From: Microbacterium sp. cf332
Lineage (GTDB): Bacteria > Actinomycetota > Actinomycetes > Actinomycetales > Microbacteriaceae
Length of the DNA: 64,000 bases
Direction: 5' to 3'
NCBI RefSeq assembly: GCF_900102175.1
Contig: NZ_FNKN01000001.1
Coordinates: 868,001 to 932,000, forward strand
The notes under the pieces were generated by a model that was not told the DNA's origin, did not search any database, and worked only from the letters and a program-made list of their open reading frames with translations. A program made the translations under genes and the position numbers. Shown in pieces: positions 42,780 through 51,891 of the stretch. Position 1 is the stretch's first letter. Each line of letters begins with the position of its first letter.

Positions 42780-43861
42780 GCCTCCGAGTCTATCGAGGCC
42801 AGTGCCTCGAGGAACGCGGTCGTCTCGTCTTCCGTACCGGCGCTCACACGCAGCGAGTGCGCGATGCCGACGTCGCGGACGAGGATGCCGCGGTCGTAGA
42901 GCGCCTGCCAGGTGGCCTGCGGGTCGTCGACGCCGTCGAAGAGGACGAAGTTCGTCCAGCTCTCGTACGCGCGGTAGCCGAGGGCGTCCAGCGTCGCGGA
43001 CATCCGATCTCGCTGGCCGACGATCTCGTCGACCATGCGCAGCATCGTCGTCGAGTGCGACAGCGCCGCCGTGGCGGCGGCCTGCGTCAGGGCGCTCAGG
43101 TGGTAGGGCAGCCGGACCAGGCGCAGTGCGTCGATGAGCGTCGCGTCGGCCGCGAGGTAGCCGACCCGCGCCCCCGCGAACGCGAAGGCCTTGCTCATCG
43201 TGCGCGATACGACGAGGCGCTCGCGTTCGCCGAGGAGGGTCAGCGCCGAGGGACTCTCGCGCGGGGCGAACTCCTGGTAGGCCTCGTCGACGATGACGAT
43301 GCCGTCGGTCGCGTCGTACACGGCCTCGATCACGTCGAGGCCGAGCGGCGTACCGGTCGGGTTGTTGGGCGCGCATAGGAAGACGACATCCGGCCGTTGC
43401 TCGGCCACCTGCGCGGCGGCGGATGACGCGTCCAGCGTGAAGTCGGACCCGCGGGTACCGGAGATGTACTGCGCTCCGGTGGCGCGGCTCAGGAGTGGGT
43501 ACATCGAGTAGGTGGGGCCGAAGCCCATCGCCGTGCGGCCGGGACCGCCGAAGGCCTGCAGGAGGTGCTGGAGGACCTCGTTCGAGCCGTTCGCGGCCCA
43601 GATGCGGTCGGGCGTCAACCCGTGACCGAGGTACTCGGCGAACGACTCCCGGAGCTGCGTGAACTCGCGGTCGGGGTAACGGTTCACGTCTCGCAGGGCC
43701 CGCGCGACGGCATCCAGGATGTCGTCGGCTACCTCTTCCGGGACAGGATGCGTGTTCTCGTTCACGTTCAGCGCGACCGGGAGCGGCGCCTGCGGGGCGC
43801 CGTACGGGGTGAGGCCTCTCAGATCGTCTCTGAGGGGCAGATCATCCAGACTCGGGCTCAT
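42776..43861 (-). CDS. hisC: Histidinol-phosphate aminotransferase
   Basis: PLP aminotransferase of fold type I, 361 aa. [17 protein letters not shown] contains the PLP lysine; [11 protein letters not shown] and IVDEAYQEF are the other cofactor contacts. ATG at 43861 lies seven bases after TAGCAT, so a leaderless start is likely; an ATG at 43870 overlaps that hexamer. First gene of hisC-hisB-hisH here; hisD is not visible upstream. Confidence 0.95.
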   Translation of the reverse strand: MSPSLDDLPLRDDLRGLTPYGAPQAPLPVALNVNENTHPVPEEVADDILDAVARALRDVNRYPDREFTQLRESFAEYLGHGLTPDRIWAANGSNEVLQHLLQAFGGPGRTAMGFGPTYSMYPLLSRATGAQYISGTRGSDFTLDASSAAAQVAEQRPDVVFLCAPNNPTGTPLGLDVIEAVYDATDGIVIVDEAYQEFAPRESPSALTLLGERERLVVSRTMSKAFAFAGARVGYLAADATLIDALRLVRLPYHLSALTQAAATAALSHSTTMLRMVDEIVGQRDRMSATLDALGYRAYESWTNFVLFDGVDDPQATWQALYDRGILVRDVGIAHSLRVSAGTEDETTAFLEALASIDSEA

Positions 43862-43868
43862 CCCACCC

Positions 43869-43874
43869 ATGCTA
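43869..43874 (-). promoter_or_regulatory. -10 hexamer TAGCAT, leaderless start of hisC
   Basis: TAGCAT with a 7-nt gap (GGGTGGG) to the ATG at 43861. Confidence 0.5.
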
Positions 43875-43933
43875 GGCCGCGGCGCATGACCTCGTGACCG
43901 AACACGGCGGACGCGCGGGCTGGAGAAGGGGTG

Positions 43934-44293
43934 TCAGCTCGCGGTCGTGTACTCGGCGGGGATGGCCAGCGTCTGGCCGGCTTCGAGCTGGCCGGAGCCC
44001 AGGGCGTTCAGGCGCACGATCGCGTCGACGACGTCGCGCGGGTCGGCCGCGGGAGCGACCTCCTCGGCGATGGACCACAGGGACTCCCCCGACATGACCG
44101 TGACCGTGGTGAAGGAGCCCTCGGGTGCACCGGCCTCGTTCGAGGCGAGCGCGCCGCCGCCGGAGAGCACGGCGAAGCTGACGGCGACCACCGCGGGGAG
44201 AGCGGCGATCGTGGCGACGACGCGACGTCCGCGGCGCGTCAGGCGCAGACGGGTGCGGGGGGCCGGCATGAGTCGGGCATCGATCGTGGTCAT
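43934..44293 (-). CDS. LysM membrane protein, likely SOS cell-division inhibitor (YneA/DivS-like)
   Basis: 119 aa: basic cytoplasmic start ([12 protein letters not shown]), one membrane helix at about 25-47, then an extracytoplasmic LysM domain ([16 protein letters not shown] to the end) that binds peptidoglycan. Small membrane-LysM proteins divergent from lexA are SOS-induced division inhibitors in Bacillus (YneA) and Corynebacterium has an analogous gene (DivS). Here it is divergent from lexA with two LexA boxes between. GAGGAG precedes the ATG. Confidence 0.8.
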   Translation of the reverse strand: MTTIDARLMPAPRTRLRLTRRGRRVVATIAALPAVVAVSFAVLSGGGALASNEAGAPEGSFTTVTVMSGESLWSIAEEVAPAADPRDVVDAIVRLNALGSGQLEAGQTLAIPAEYTTAS

Positions 44294-44354
44294 GGCATCT
44301 CCTCGAGAGCGGTAGGAAGATTCGCCCCCGCCTCTCGGCCGGGAGAGGCGGGTG

Positions 44355-44381
44355 CGAACTTCGGTTCCGAACGTATCTTCG
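44355..44381. promoter_or_regulatory. Two adjacent LexA (SOS) boxes between the LysM gene and lexA
   Basis: CGAAC-ttcg-GTTCC (44355-44368) and CGAAC-gtat-CTTCG (44368-44381), each one mismatch from the actinobacterial consensus CGAAC-N4-GTTCG. They share one base and lie 62-75 bp before the LysM start and about 170 bp before lexA, so LexA would control both directions. A small palindrome GTGGT-gtca-ACCAC follows at 44389-44402. Confidence 0.85.
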
Positions 44382-44548
44382 ATATTGTGTGGTGTCAACC
44401 ACTCGTCGAAATCGGAGACCGATCGAAGAGACACGCGGAGGGTTCCGCGATGTCGCCGGCGTATCGGGCTACCTTTTCGACAGCGAGAGCCCACCACGAA
44501 CCTCCGACATCGGGTCGGGGACGGGGCGTGACGACAGGAGACCGGCGG

Positions 44549-45214
44549 ATGAGCGAGAAGCCGCAGACGCGACGACGCAAGAATCTGAGCGACAAGCAGC
44601 TCGCGATCCTCGAGGTGATCCAGAACGCGATCGCTCGGAACGGTTACCCGCCGAGCATGCGCGAGATCGGCGACGCGGTCGGCCTCAAGTCGCTCTCGAG
44701 CGTCACCCACCAGCTGAACCAGCTCGAACTGAGCGGCTACTTGCGGCGCGACCCGGGCAAGACGCGCGCCATGGAGGTGCTGATCGACCTCCCGGGCACC
44801 GCCGCCGAGAACCCCGCCGACGCCGCGCCCGCCCTCGGCGACGCCGCGCTCGTCCCCCTCGTCGGGCGCATCGCAGCGGGCGTGCCCATCACGGCCGACC
44901 AGCAGGTCGAGGAGATCTTCCCACTCCCCCGCCAGCTCGTCGGCAAGGGCGAACTGTTCATGCTGAAGGTCGTCGGCGATTCGATGATCGACGCCGCCAT
45001 CTGCGACGGCGACTGGGTCGTCGTCCGGTCGCAGGCGACGGCCGACAACGGAGAGATCGTCGCCGCGATGCTCGACGGCGACGCCACCGTCAAGACGCTC
45101 CGCCAGCGCGACGGACACACGTGGCTGCTCCCCCGCAACTCGGCGTTCGAGCCGATCCTGGGCGACGAGGCGACCGTGCTCGGCAAGGTCGTCGCCGTCC
45201 TGCGGGCCGTCTGA
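44549..45214 (+). CDS. lexA: SOS repressor LexA
   Basis: 221 aa. N-terminal winged helix ([25 protein letters not shown]) reads the SOS box; a linker of about 30 residues, then the self-cleaving domain: cleavage Ala-Gly in RIAAGVPI, nucleophile Ser in [11 protein letters not shown], Lys in [11 protein letters not shown] at 44549 is 8 nt after AGGAG; an in-frame GTG at 44528 is less likely. Controls itself and the LysM gene, and recA further down the window. Confidence 0.97.
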   Translation: MSEKPQTRRRKNLSDKQLAILEVIQNAIARNGYPPSMREIGDAVGLKSLSSVTHQLNQLELSGYLRRDPGKTRAMEVLIDLPGTAAENPADAAPALGDAALVPLVGRIAAGVPITADQQVEEIFPLPRQLVGKGELFMLKVVGDSMIDAAICDGDWVVVRSQATADNGEIVAAMLDGDATVKTLRQRDGHTWLLPRNSAFEPILGDEATVLGKVVAVLRAV

Positions 45215-45245
45215 CGCACCTCGACGGTCCGACGCCGCGCTCGCG

Positions 45246-45251
45246 TAGCGT
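45246..45251 (+). promoter_or_regulatory. -10 hexamer TAGCGT, leaderless start of S9 peptidase
   Basis: TAGCGT with a 6-nt gap to the ATG at 45258. Confidence 0.5.
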
Positions 45252-45257
45252 GGCGGT

Positions 45258-47180
45258 ATGTCGCAACAGCTCCCCTACGGATCCTGGCCTTCTCCGCTGA
45301 CCGCCTCGTGGGCGAGTGCCTCTTCGCTGCGCCTCGACGGCGCCGCGTTCGTCGGCGACGAGATCTGGTGGGGCGAGTCGCTGCCGGATGAGGCGGGCCG
45401 GGTCGCGGTGATGCGTCGGAAGAGCGACGGATCGCTCGGCGTCGTCCTGCCCGCACCGTGGAACGCACGCTCCCGCGTGCACGAGTACGGGGGCGGGGCC
45501 TGGGCGGCATCCGACGACGGCGTGCTCTTCTTCGTCGACAAATCGGACCAGCGCATCCGCCGCGTCGTGCCGGGGGACGAGCACGAACCCGAAGCGCTGA
45601 CGCCCGAGGAAGACGGCACCCACTACGGCGGGCTCCGCTGGCAGCACGGAGCCCTGCTCGCCGTCCGCGAGCGCGAGCGCGACGGCGCGACGCCCGAACG
45701 GCACATCGTCCGCATCGACGGCGCCGCCGCGGCATCCGCCGATGGCGAGGTCGGCGTGACCGTGCTGGCCGGCGGCAGCGACTTCGTCGCGCAGCCCGCG
45801 CTGTCGCCCGACGGCTCCCGCCTCGCCTGGGTCGCGTGGGACCACCCCGACATGCCGTGGGACCGCACCCGCATCCGGATCGTCGACCTCGATACCCCGC
45901 ATCTCGTGCGCGACGTCGCCGGAGGCGCGACGTCGGCGCTGCAGCCGGAGTGGACGGCGGACGGCGACCTCGTTCTCATCGACGAGCAGACGGGGCGTTG
46001 GAACCTCTACCGTGTCGACCCGGGGTCGGGCGCGGACCCCGACGCGGTGTCGCCGGCCGACGCCGACACCGGCGGCGGGCTCTGGGTGCTCGGCAGCCGG
46101 TGGTACGCGCCGCTCGACGACGGACGGATCGTGGCCGTCCGCACTCATGGCTCCGACCAGCTCGTCGTCATCGATCGCGACGGCGGCGCCGTCCCCCTGC
46201 CCTTCGCCGCGACGGCTCGCCTTCAGATCGACGATCTCCACGGCGACCGCGCGCTCGTGAGCGGAACAATGCCCGGCGCGACCGGCCTGTGGGTCGTCGA
46301 TCTGTCGACGGGCGAGTCGAGCCCCGTGCGCGGCGGCGCCCCGGACGTCGACGCCGCGTGGATCCCCCACGCCCGTCAGCTCACGACCGAGGGCCCGCAC
46401 GGACCCGTGCACGCGTTCGCCTACCCTCCGACCAACCCCGACGTCGTCGCGCCCGGCGGCGAGCTGCCCCCGTACCTCGTATGGGTGCACGGCGGGCCGA
46501 CCTCGCACGTCGGCGGCACCGCCGACAGCAAGGTCGCGTACTTCACCAGCCGCGGTATCGGCGTTCTCGACGTGAACTACGGCGGCTCGACCGGCTACGG
46601 ACGTTCCTACCGCGAGCGGCTCACGGGACGATGGGGCATCGTCGACGTCGACGACGTGGCCGCCGCCGCGCGGGGGCTCGCCGCCGACGGCCTGGCTGAC
46701 CCGATGCGGTTCGCCATCGAGGGCGGCTCGGCCGGCGGGTGGACCGTCCTCGCGGCGCTCGTCGGCACCGACGTCTTCGGCGCCGGCATCTCGCGCTACG
46801 GCGTCGGCGACGCGCGCGCCCTCGCCGCCGAGACGCACGACTTCGAGGCGCGATACCTCGACGGGCTCATCGGCCCGCTGCCGGAGGCCGAGCAGGTCTA
46901 CATCGAGCGATCGCCGCTCAGCCGTCCCGAGCGGTTCCGCGTCCCGCTGCTGCTGCTGCAGGGCGACGAGGACGCGGTCGTGCCTCCGGCGCAAGCCGAG
47001 GCCATCCGAGACGCACTCGTCGCGCAGGGCGTGCCGCACGCGTATGTGCTGTACGCGGGCGAAGGACACGGGTTCCGGCGCACCGAGACGATCGTCCACG
47101 CCCTCGAGAGCGAGCTGGCGTTCCTCGGCCAGGTCTTCGGCTTCGAGACCCCGGGCGTCACTCCCGTCGACCTCGCCTGA
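45258..47180 (+). CDS. Prolyl oligopeptidase family (S9) peptidase
   Basis: Serine peptidase of 640 aa without a signal peptide, so cytoplasmic. N-terminal beta-propeller (WD-like repeats such as LSPDGSRLAWVAWDHPDMPW) covers about residues 1-370 and filters the substrate; the C-terminal alpha/beta-hydrolase carries the triad: Ser in GGSAGGW, Asp in GDEDAVVPP, His in GEGHGF. Cleaves short peptides, judging by the family. Monocistronic, with a terminator against hflX. Confidence 0.9.
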   Translation: MSQQLPYGSWPSPLTASWASASSLRLDGAAFVGDEIWWGESLPDEAGRVAVMRRKSDGSLGVVLPAPWNARSRVHEYGGGAWAASDDGVLFFVDKSDQRIRRVVPGDEHEPEALTPEEDGTHYGGLRWQHGALLAVRERERDGATPERHIVRIDGAAAASADGEVGVTVLAGGSDFVAQPALSPDGSRLAWVAWDHPDMPWDRTRIRIVDLDTPHLVRDVAGGATSALQPEWTADGDLVLIDEQTGRWNLYRVDPGSGADPDAVSPADADTGGGLWVLGSRWYAPLDDGRIVAVRTHGSDQLVVIDRDGGAVPLPFAATARLQIDDLHGDRALVSGTMPGATGLWVVDLSTGESSPVRGGAPDVDAAWIPHARQLTTEGPHGPVHAFAYPPTNPDVVAPGGELPPYLVWVHGGPTSHVGGTADSKVAYFTSRGIGVLDVNYGGSTGYGRSYRERLTGRWGIVDVDDVAAAARGLAADGLADPMRFAIEGGSAGGWTVLAALVGTDVFGAGISRYGVGDARALAAETHDFEARYLDGLIGPLPEAEQVYIERSPLSRPERFRVPLLLLQGDEDAVVPPAQAEAIRDALVAQGVPHAYVLYAGEGHGFRRTETIVHALESELAFLGQVFGFETPGVTPVDLA

Positions 47181-47215
47181 CCCGATCCGACTCCGCCTCC
47201 CGATGCGTCCGTCGG

Positions 47216-47242
47216 CCGGCGCCGGGAGACAGCCGGCGCCGG
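47216..47242. terminator. Bidirectional terminator between S9 peptidase and hflX
   Basis: CCGGCGCCGG occurs twice around a 7-nt loop (gagacag), forming a 10-bp stem; it lies between two convergent genes. Confidence 0.75.
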
Positions 47243-47261
47243 GGTCGGTCGACGGGCGGGG

Positions 47262-48779
47262 TCAGACGGCGTAGGGACCGAGTTCCGCCGCGAGGCGCTC
47301 GGAGACGTGCGCGTGCACGGCCGTGCCGTCCTCCTCGTGCGAGGTGGCGACGATGTGGCCGCTCTCGTGCACGGCCGAGATCAGGTCGCCGCGGTCGTAC
47401 GGGACGAGCGCGCGGACCTCGACCGCGGGCAACGGCAGCGCGTCCTCGATCGCGGCGCGGAGCTCGTCGATGCCCTCGCCCGTGCGCGACGACACGAAAT
47501 GCGCCGTCGGCTCGAGGCCGCGCAGCAGGAGCCGGGCATCGTCGTCGACGAGGTCGGCCTTGTTGAAGACCACGAGCTCGCGCGTCGCGCGGGCACCCAC
47601 GTCGCCCATGACGTCGCGCACCGTCGCCAACTGCGCCGCGGGATCGGGGTGCGACCCGTCGACGACGTGCACGATGACATCGGCGCCCGACACCTCCTCG
47701 AGCGTCGACCGGAAAGCCTCGACGAGCTGATGCGGCAGGTTTCTCACGAAGCCGACGGTGTCGGTGAGCGTGAAGACGCGCCCGTCGGCGGCCTCCGCCC
47801 GGCGCACGGTGGCGTCGAGCGTCGCGAAGAGGGCGTTCTCGACGAGCACGCCCGCGCTCGTCAGTCGGTTCAGGAGGCTGGACTTGCCCGCGTTGGTGTA
47901 GCCCGCGATGGCGACGGAGGGGATCGTGTTGCGGCGACGCTCGGCCCGCTTGGCCTCGCGTGACGGCGCGAACTCTCGGATCTGCTTGCGCAGCTGCGCC
48001 ATGCGCGTGCGGATGCGACGCCGATCGAGCTCGATCTTCGTCTCACCCGGTCCGCGCGAGCCCATGCCCGCGCCGCCGGCGCCGACCTGGCCACCGGCCT
48101 GACGGCTCATCGACTCGCCCCAGCCGCGCAGACGGGGCAGCAGGTACTCGAGCTGCGCGAGCTCGACCTGCGCCTTGCCCTCGCGACTCTTCGCATGCTG
48201 GCTGAAGATGTCGAGGATGACGGTCGTCCGGTCGATGACCTTGACCTTCGCGACATCCTCGAGAGCGCGCCGCTGGCTCGGAGCGAGCTCGGTGTCCGCG
48301 ATGACGGTGTCGGCGCCGACGGCGGCGACGAGGTCGCGCAGCTCGGCGGCCTTGCCGCGTCCGATGTACGTGGCGGGGTCCGGATGCGGTCGACGCTGGA
48401 GCACGCCGTCGAGCACCACCGCGCCGGCGGTCTCGGCGAGCGCCGCGAGCTCGCGCAGCGAGTTCTCGGCGTCCTCGTGCGACCCCTGCGGGTACACGCC
48501 GATGAGCACGACGTTCTCGAGTCGCAGCTGTCGGTACTCGACCTCGGTGACGTCCTCGAGCTCGGTAGACAGTCCGGGCACGCGGCGCAGCGCGGCGCGC
48601 TCCTCGCGGTCCCACTGGTCGCCGTCGGTGTCTCCGTACGAGACGGTCGCCGCGTCCTGCAGTGCCTGGGCGGCGCCGAAGACGCGGCTCGACGAGCGGG
48701 TCTCGGCGCTCGCGAGCACCCGATCGACCGGGTCCACCGCGATGTCGTCGTCGCCGTCGGGGGTGGTGGTGTGCGTCAT
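47262..48779 (-). CDS. hflX: Ribosome-associated GTPase HflX
   Basis: 505 aa. N-terminal HflX domain (VLIGVYPQGSHEDAENSL; VLDGVLQRRPHPDPATYIGRGKA), a linker helix rich in Arg, and the GTPase domain: G1 GYTNAGKSSLL, G3 DTVGFVRNLPHQL, G4 NKADL. It splits stalled or hibernating ribosomes under stress. The ATG at 48779 is 6 nt after GAAGAGAG. Actinobacterial N-terminal extension of about 60 residues is present. Confidence 0.94.
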   Translation of the reverse strand: MTHTTTPDGDDDIAVDPVDRVLASAETRSSSRVFGAAQALQDAATVSYGDTDGDQWDREERAALRRVPGLSTELEDVTEVEYRQLRLENVVLIGVYPQGSHEDAENSLRELAALAETAGAVVLDGVLQRRPHPDPATYIGRGKAAELRDLVAAVGADTVIADTELAPSQRRALEDVAKVKVIDRTTVILDIFSQHAKSREGKAQVELAQLEYLLPRLRGWGESMSRQAGGQVGAGGAGMGSRGPGETKIELDRRRIRTRMAQLRKQIREFAPSREAKRAERRRNTIPSVAIAGYTNAGKSSLLNRLTSAGVLVENALFATLDATVRRAEAADGRVFTLTDTVGFVRNLPHQLVEAFRSTLEEVSGADVIVHVVDGSHPDPAAQLATVRDVMGDVGARATRELVVFNKADLVDDDARLLLRGLEPTAHFVSSRTGEGIDELRAAIEDALPLPAVEVRALVPYDRGDLISAVHESGHIVATSHEEDGTAVHAHVSERLAAELGPYAV

Positions 48780-48851
48780 AACTCTCTTCCCGGGATGCCC
48801 GTGCCCGGGCATCCGTGAATTCTAGTCTCCCGCCGGTACGTCCGGCTCCGA

Positions 48852-48857
48852 TACGCT
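48852..48857 (+). promoter_or_regulatory. -10 hexamer TACGCT, leaderless start of methyltransferase
   Basis: TACGCT with a 7-nt gap to the ATG at 48865. Confidence 0.5.
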
Positions 48858-48864
48858 CGGATGC

Positions 48865-49506
48865 ATGGGGAGCGATCACTACTTCAGCGCGTCCCCGTCC
48901 AGCGAAGCGAACCTCCGCCGCATCCGCGTGACCCTTGCCGGTCGTGCCGTCGAGGTCACGACCGCGGGCGGGGTGTTCAGCCCTGACCACGTGGACTCGG
49001 GCACGGCAGTTCTTCTGGCCAATACTCCGCCGGCACCGCCCGGCGGGGACTTCCTCGACCTCGGCTGCGGCTGGGGGCCGATCTCGCTGTCGCTGGCCCT
49101 GGCGTCGCCTCGCGCCACGGTCTGGGCCGTCGACGTGAACGAGCGGGCTCTCGACCTGGTGCGACGCAACGCCGCTGATCTGGGACTCGATAACGTCAAC
49201 GCCGTGCTGCCCGACGATGTTCCCGACGACGTCACCTTCCGCACGATACGGTCGAACCCGCCGATCCGCGTCGGCAAGAACGAGCTGCACGGGATGCTGC
49301 AGCGCTGGATCCCCCGCCTGGCCGAGCGCAGCGACGCGTGGCTCGTCGTGCAGCGCAACCTCGGCTCGGACTCGTTGCAGCGCTGGCTCTCGGCGACGTT
49401 CGACGACGGATACAGCGTGACGCGGGCCGCCACCGGCCGGGGCTTCCGAGTGCTGAAGGTCCGCCGCCACGGAGTGCCGCCGACCGGCGCGATCGACCTG
49501 CCCTGA
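48865..49506 (+). CDS. Class I SAM-dependent methyltransferase, RsmC-like (MTS domain)
   Basis: 213 aa. Begins with HYFSASPSSE, as in the RsmC/RlmG group; SAM motif I LDLGCGWGPISLSLA, acidic loop VDVNERAL, and the catalytic NPPIRVGK (the NPPF-type motif of N2-guanine methylases). Likely modifies an rRNA guanine; the short single-domain form lacks the N-terminal half of E. coli RsmC. Convergent with dapF. Confidence 0.85.
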   Translation: MGSDHYFSASPSSEANLRRIRVTLAGRAVEVTTAGGVFSPDHVDSGTAVLLANTPPAPPGGDFLDLGCGWGPISLSLALASPRATVWAVDVNERALDLVRRNAADLGLDNVNAVLPDDVPDDVTFRTIRSNPPIRVGKNELHGMLQRWIPRLAERSDAWLVVQRNLGSDSLQRWLSATFDDGYSVTRAATGRGFRVLKVRRHGVPPTGAIDLP

Positions 49507-49532
49507 CGGCGCAGCATCGCTGCCGGCGTCAG
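49503..49532. terminator. Bidirectional terminator between methyltransferase and dapF
   Basis: CTGACGGCGCAGC and GCTGCCGGCGTCAG pair around ATC with one mismatch; both stop codons are inside the stem. Confidence 0.65.
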
Positions 49533-50398
49533 TCGGCGAGCGTGACCTCGCCCGAGAAGACGAGCGTCGCCGGTCCGGACAGCAGGACGTGCTCGCCGTC
49601 GGCCTCGACGACCACACGCACCCCGAGGGTCCCGCCGGGCACGTCGACGCTCCAGCGATCGGGCGCGGCAGGCCCGGCCCAGTGGCGCACCGCCAGAGCG
49701 GATGCCGCGACGCCCGTGCCGCACGACAGGGTCTCGCCCACGCCGCGTTCGAAGACCCGCATCCGGATGATCCCCACACCGTTCTGCACGAGCGGCTCGG
49801 CGGGCACCACGAACTCGATGTTCGCCCCGGCGGTCGGACGCGGCTCGAGGACCGGCTGCGCCGTGAGGTCGAGCCCATCGAGCTCGTCCTCTCCCGCGAG
49901 GGCCACGACGACGTGCGGGTTGCCGACGTCGATGCCTTGGCCCGGACGGGCGACGCCGAGACCGCGGGCGCGCACCAGCACGTCTCCGTCGTCGGCGTGC
50001 CAGACCCCGAGGTCGACCTCGTAGCCGTTCTCAGCCCGCGTGATCGTCTTGACTCCGGCACGTGTCCCGATGCGGAGCCCGTCGTCGAGCGAGGCGAATC
50101 CGGCGTCCGAGAGGTAGCGGGCGAAGACGCGCGTGCCGTTGCCGCACATCTCGGCCTTCGAGCCGTCGGCGTTGCGGTAGTCCATGAACCACTCGGCACC
50201 GGATGCCGCGGCAGCTGCGCCCTCGGGGATCGCGGCCGATCGCACGACCCGCAGCAGGCCGTCGGCGCCGATGCCCACGTGCCGGTCGCAGAGCGCGGCG
50301 ATCTGTGCGTCACTCAGCTCGAGCGCACCCTCGGGGTCCGCCAGGATGACGAAGTCGTTGCCCGTGCCGTGGCCCTTGGTGAATGCGAGAGTCGCCAT
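49529..50398 (-). CDS. dapF: Diaminopimelate epimerase
   Basis: Converts LL- to meso-diaminopimelate for lysine and peptidoglycan, 289 aa. Two symmetric halves, each with an active-site Cys: [13 protein letters not shown] and [22 protein letters not shown] at the N-terminus. ATG at 50398 is preceded by TAAGCT six bases away (leaderless), so dapF has its own promoter though it follows the miaB-miaA-GNAT genes. Confidence 0.97.
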   Translation of the reverse strand: MATLAFTKGHGTGNDFVILADPEGALELSDAQIAALCDRHVGIGADGLLRVVRSAAIPEGAAAAASGAEWFMDYRNADGSKAEMCGNGTRVFARYLSDAGFASLDDGLRIGTRAGVKTITRAENGYEVDLGVWHADDGDVLVRARGLGVARPGQGIDVGNPHVVVALAGEDELDGLDLTAQPVLEPRPTAGANIEFVVPAEPLVQNGVGIIRMRVFERGVGETLSCGTGVAASALAVRHWAGPAAPDRWSVDVPGGTLGVRVVVEADGEHVLLSGPATLVFSGEVTLAD

Positions 50399-50404
50399 GC
50401 GCCC

Positions 50405-50410
50405 AGCTTA
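50405..50410 (-). promoter_or_regulatory. -10 hexamer TAAGCT, leaderless start of dapF
   Basis: TAAGCT with a 6-nt gap to the ATG at 50398; it overlaps the end of the GNAT gene upstream (stop at 50408). Confidence 0.5.
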
Positions 50411-50887
50411 GGCGGGGCCGCCGGGGCCATCCACGACGAGCCGCTTGCCCGTGGACCACACCGTGAAGGGCTCGTACCCGAGCTCGCCGTAGAAGCCGCG
50501 CACCGCCTCGTTCTCGGGCCGCACCATCAACTGCACCTTCGGGCAGCCCATCGCCTCGAGCAGCCCTTCCGCCTCGGTGACGAGCGTGCGTCCGATGCCG
50601 CGGCCACGGTGCGACCGGGCCGTGGCCAGGTAGTACAGCCAACCGCGGTGCCCGTCGTAGCCGGCCATGACCGTGCCGACGACCTCGCCGGCGGCGCCGT
50701 CGACAGGCCCGTCCGTTCCGTCGACAGGCTGATCGACCGCGACGAGGAACAGTTCGGGCTGAACCGCCAGCTTGCGCCTGATGTCGGCACGCGGGTCGTT
50801 CCACGGGCGCGTCAGTCCCGCGTCGTGCCACAGCTGCACGACGGCGTCCTCGTCGGCGGGGGCGAAGGCCCGGATGGTGATCGTCAT
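50408..50887 (-). CDS. GNAT family acetyltransferase (YpeA-like)
   Basis: 159 aa. Motif [20 protein letters not shown] (R-x-x-G-x-G/A) binds CoA; FGY-like [11 protein letters not shown] closes the fold; [21 protein letters not shown] is the N-terminus of the YpeA group. ATG overlaps the miaA stop (ATGA), so it is cotranslated with miaA. Substrate unknown. Confidence 0.88.
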   Translation of the reverse strand: MTITIRAFAPADEDAVVQLWHDAGLTRPWNDPRADIRRKLAVQPELFLVAVDQPVDGTDGPVDGAAGEVVGTVMAGYDGHRGWLYYLATARSHRGRGIGRTLVTEAEGLLEAMGCPKVQLMVRPENEAVRGFYGELGYEPFTVWSTGKRLVVDGPGGPA

Positions 50888-51891
50888 GGTCGCTCTCCTC
50901 TCGGCACCGGCCGCGCTGATCCGCCGGCTGCCCGCTCATCCGGCGCGGATGCCGCCGCCACGAGCGACGTCGCATCGGCCTCGCGCGCGTCGACCCACGT
51001 GACGTCGGCGTAGCGCTTGAACCACGACACCTGCCGCCGCGCGTACCGCCGGGTCAGCGCCTGGGTCTCGGCGATCGCCTCGCCCTCCGTCACATCGCCC
51101 CGCAGCTGGGCCAGGGCTTGCGCGTAGCCGATGGCGCGCCCGGCGGTGACGGCGCGCTCGATCCCCTCGTGTCGCAGCGCCGCGACCTCGTCCACGAGAC
51201 CGCGCGCCCACATGTCGTCGACGCGGGCGTCGAGAATCGGCACGAGCTCATCGCGCGGGATGGCCGTTCCGATGATGCGCGTCGACGGCAGCCAGGCCTC
51301 GGGCGCCTCAGGCAGCGCTCCCCCGTGCGTCGCGCCGCCCTGTGCCAGCATTTCGAGCGCTCGCACTATGCGTCGGCCGTTCCGCGGGTCGATGCGCCCG
51401 GCCGCGACGGGATCCGCCTCGCGGAGCCGGGCGAACAGCGCGCCGACTCCCTCGCTGTCGAGTTCCGCCTCGAGACGGGCGCGCAGCGCCTCATCACGCG
51501 GCGGGAAGCGGAAGTCGAAGAGCACGCTCGACGCGTAGAGTCCGGAACCGCCGACGAGGATCGCGTCCGCGCCGCGATCGTGGATCTGGTGGATGCAGCG
51601 ACGTGCGACGTCTTGATACCACGCGACGGCCGCCTCGTCGGTGACCGCGAGCACGTCGAACAGGTGGTGCGGGATGCCGCGACGCTCGGCCGGGGCCAGC
51701 TTGGCGGTGCCGATGTCCATGCCGCGGTACAGCTGCATCGCGTCGACGTTGACGATCTCCGCGCGCCGACCATGAGCCTCGAGAGCGGACGCGAGGTCGA
51801 GCGACAGGCCCGTCTTGCCCGTGCCGGTGGCTCCGACGACGGCCCACAGCCTCGGGGCCGCGCTGCTCGGCGATCCGGTGTCGGCGCTCAC
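50884..51891 (-). CDS. miaA: tRNA dimethylallyltransferase
   Basis: Adds the dimethylallyl group to A37 of tRNAs reading U-starting codons, 335 aa. P-loop GATGTGKTG near residue 19, [15 protein letters not shown], and the C-terminal [13 protein letters not shown] typical of the family. GTG at 51891 overlaps the miaB stop (GTGA). MiaB then methylthiolates the product, so the adjacent genes act in one tRNA pathway. Confidence 0.95.
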   Translation of the reverse strand: MSADTGSPSSAAPRLWAVVGATGTGKTGLSLDLASALEAHGRRAEIVNVDAMQLYRGMDIGTAKLAPAERRGIPHHLFDVLAVTDEAAVAWYQDVARRCIHQIHDRGADAILVGGSGLYASSVLFDFRFPPRDEALRARLEAELDSEGVGALFARLREADPVAAGRIDPRNGRRIVRALEMLAQGGATHGGALPEAPEAWLPSTRIIGTAIPRDELVPILDARVDDMWARGLVDEVAALRHEGIERAVTAGRAIGYAQALAQLRGDVTEGEAIAETQALTRRYARRQVSWFKRYADVTWVDAREADATSLVAAASAPDERAAGGSARPVPRGERP

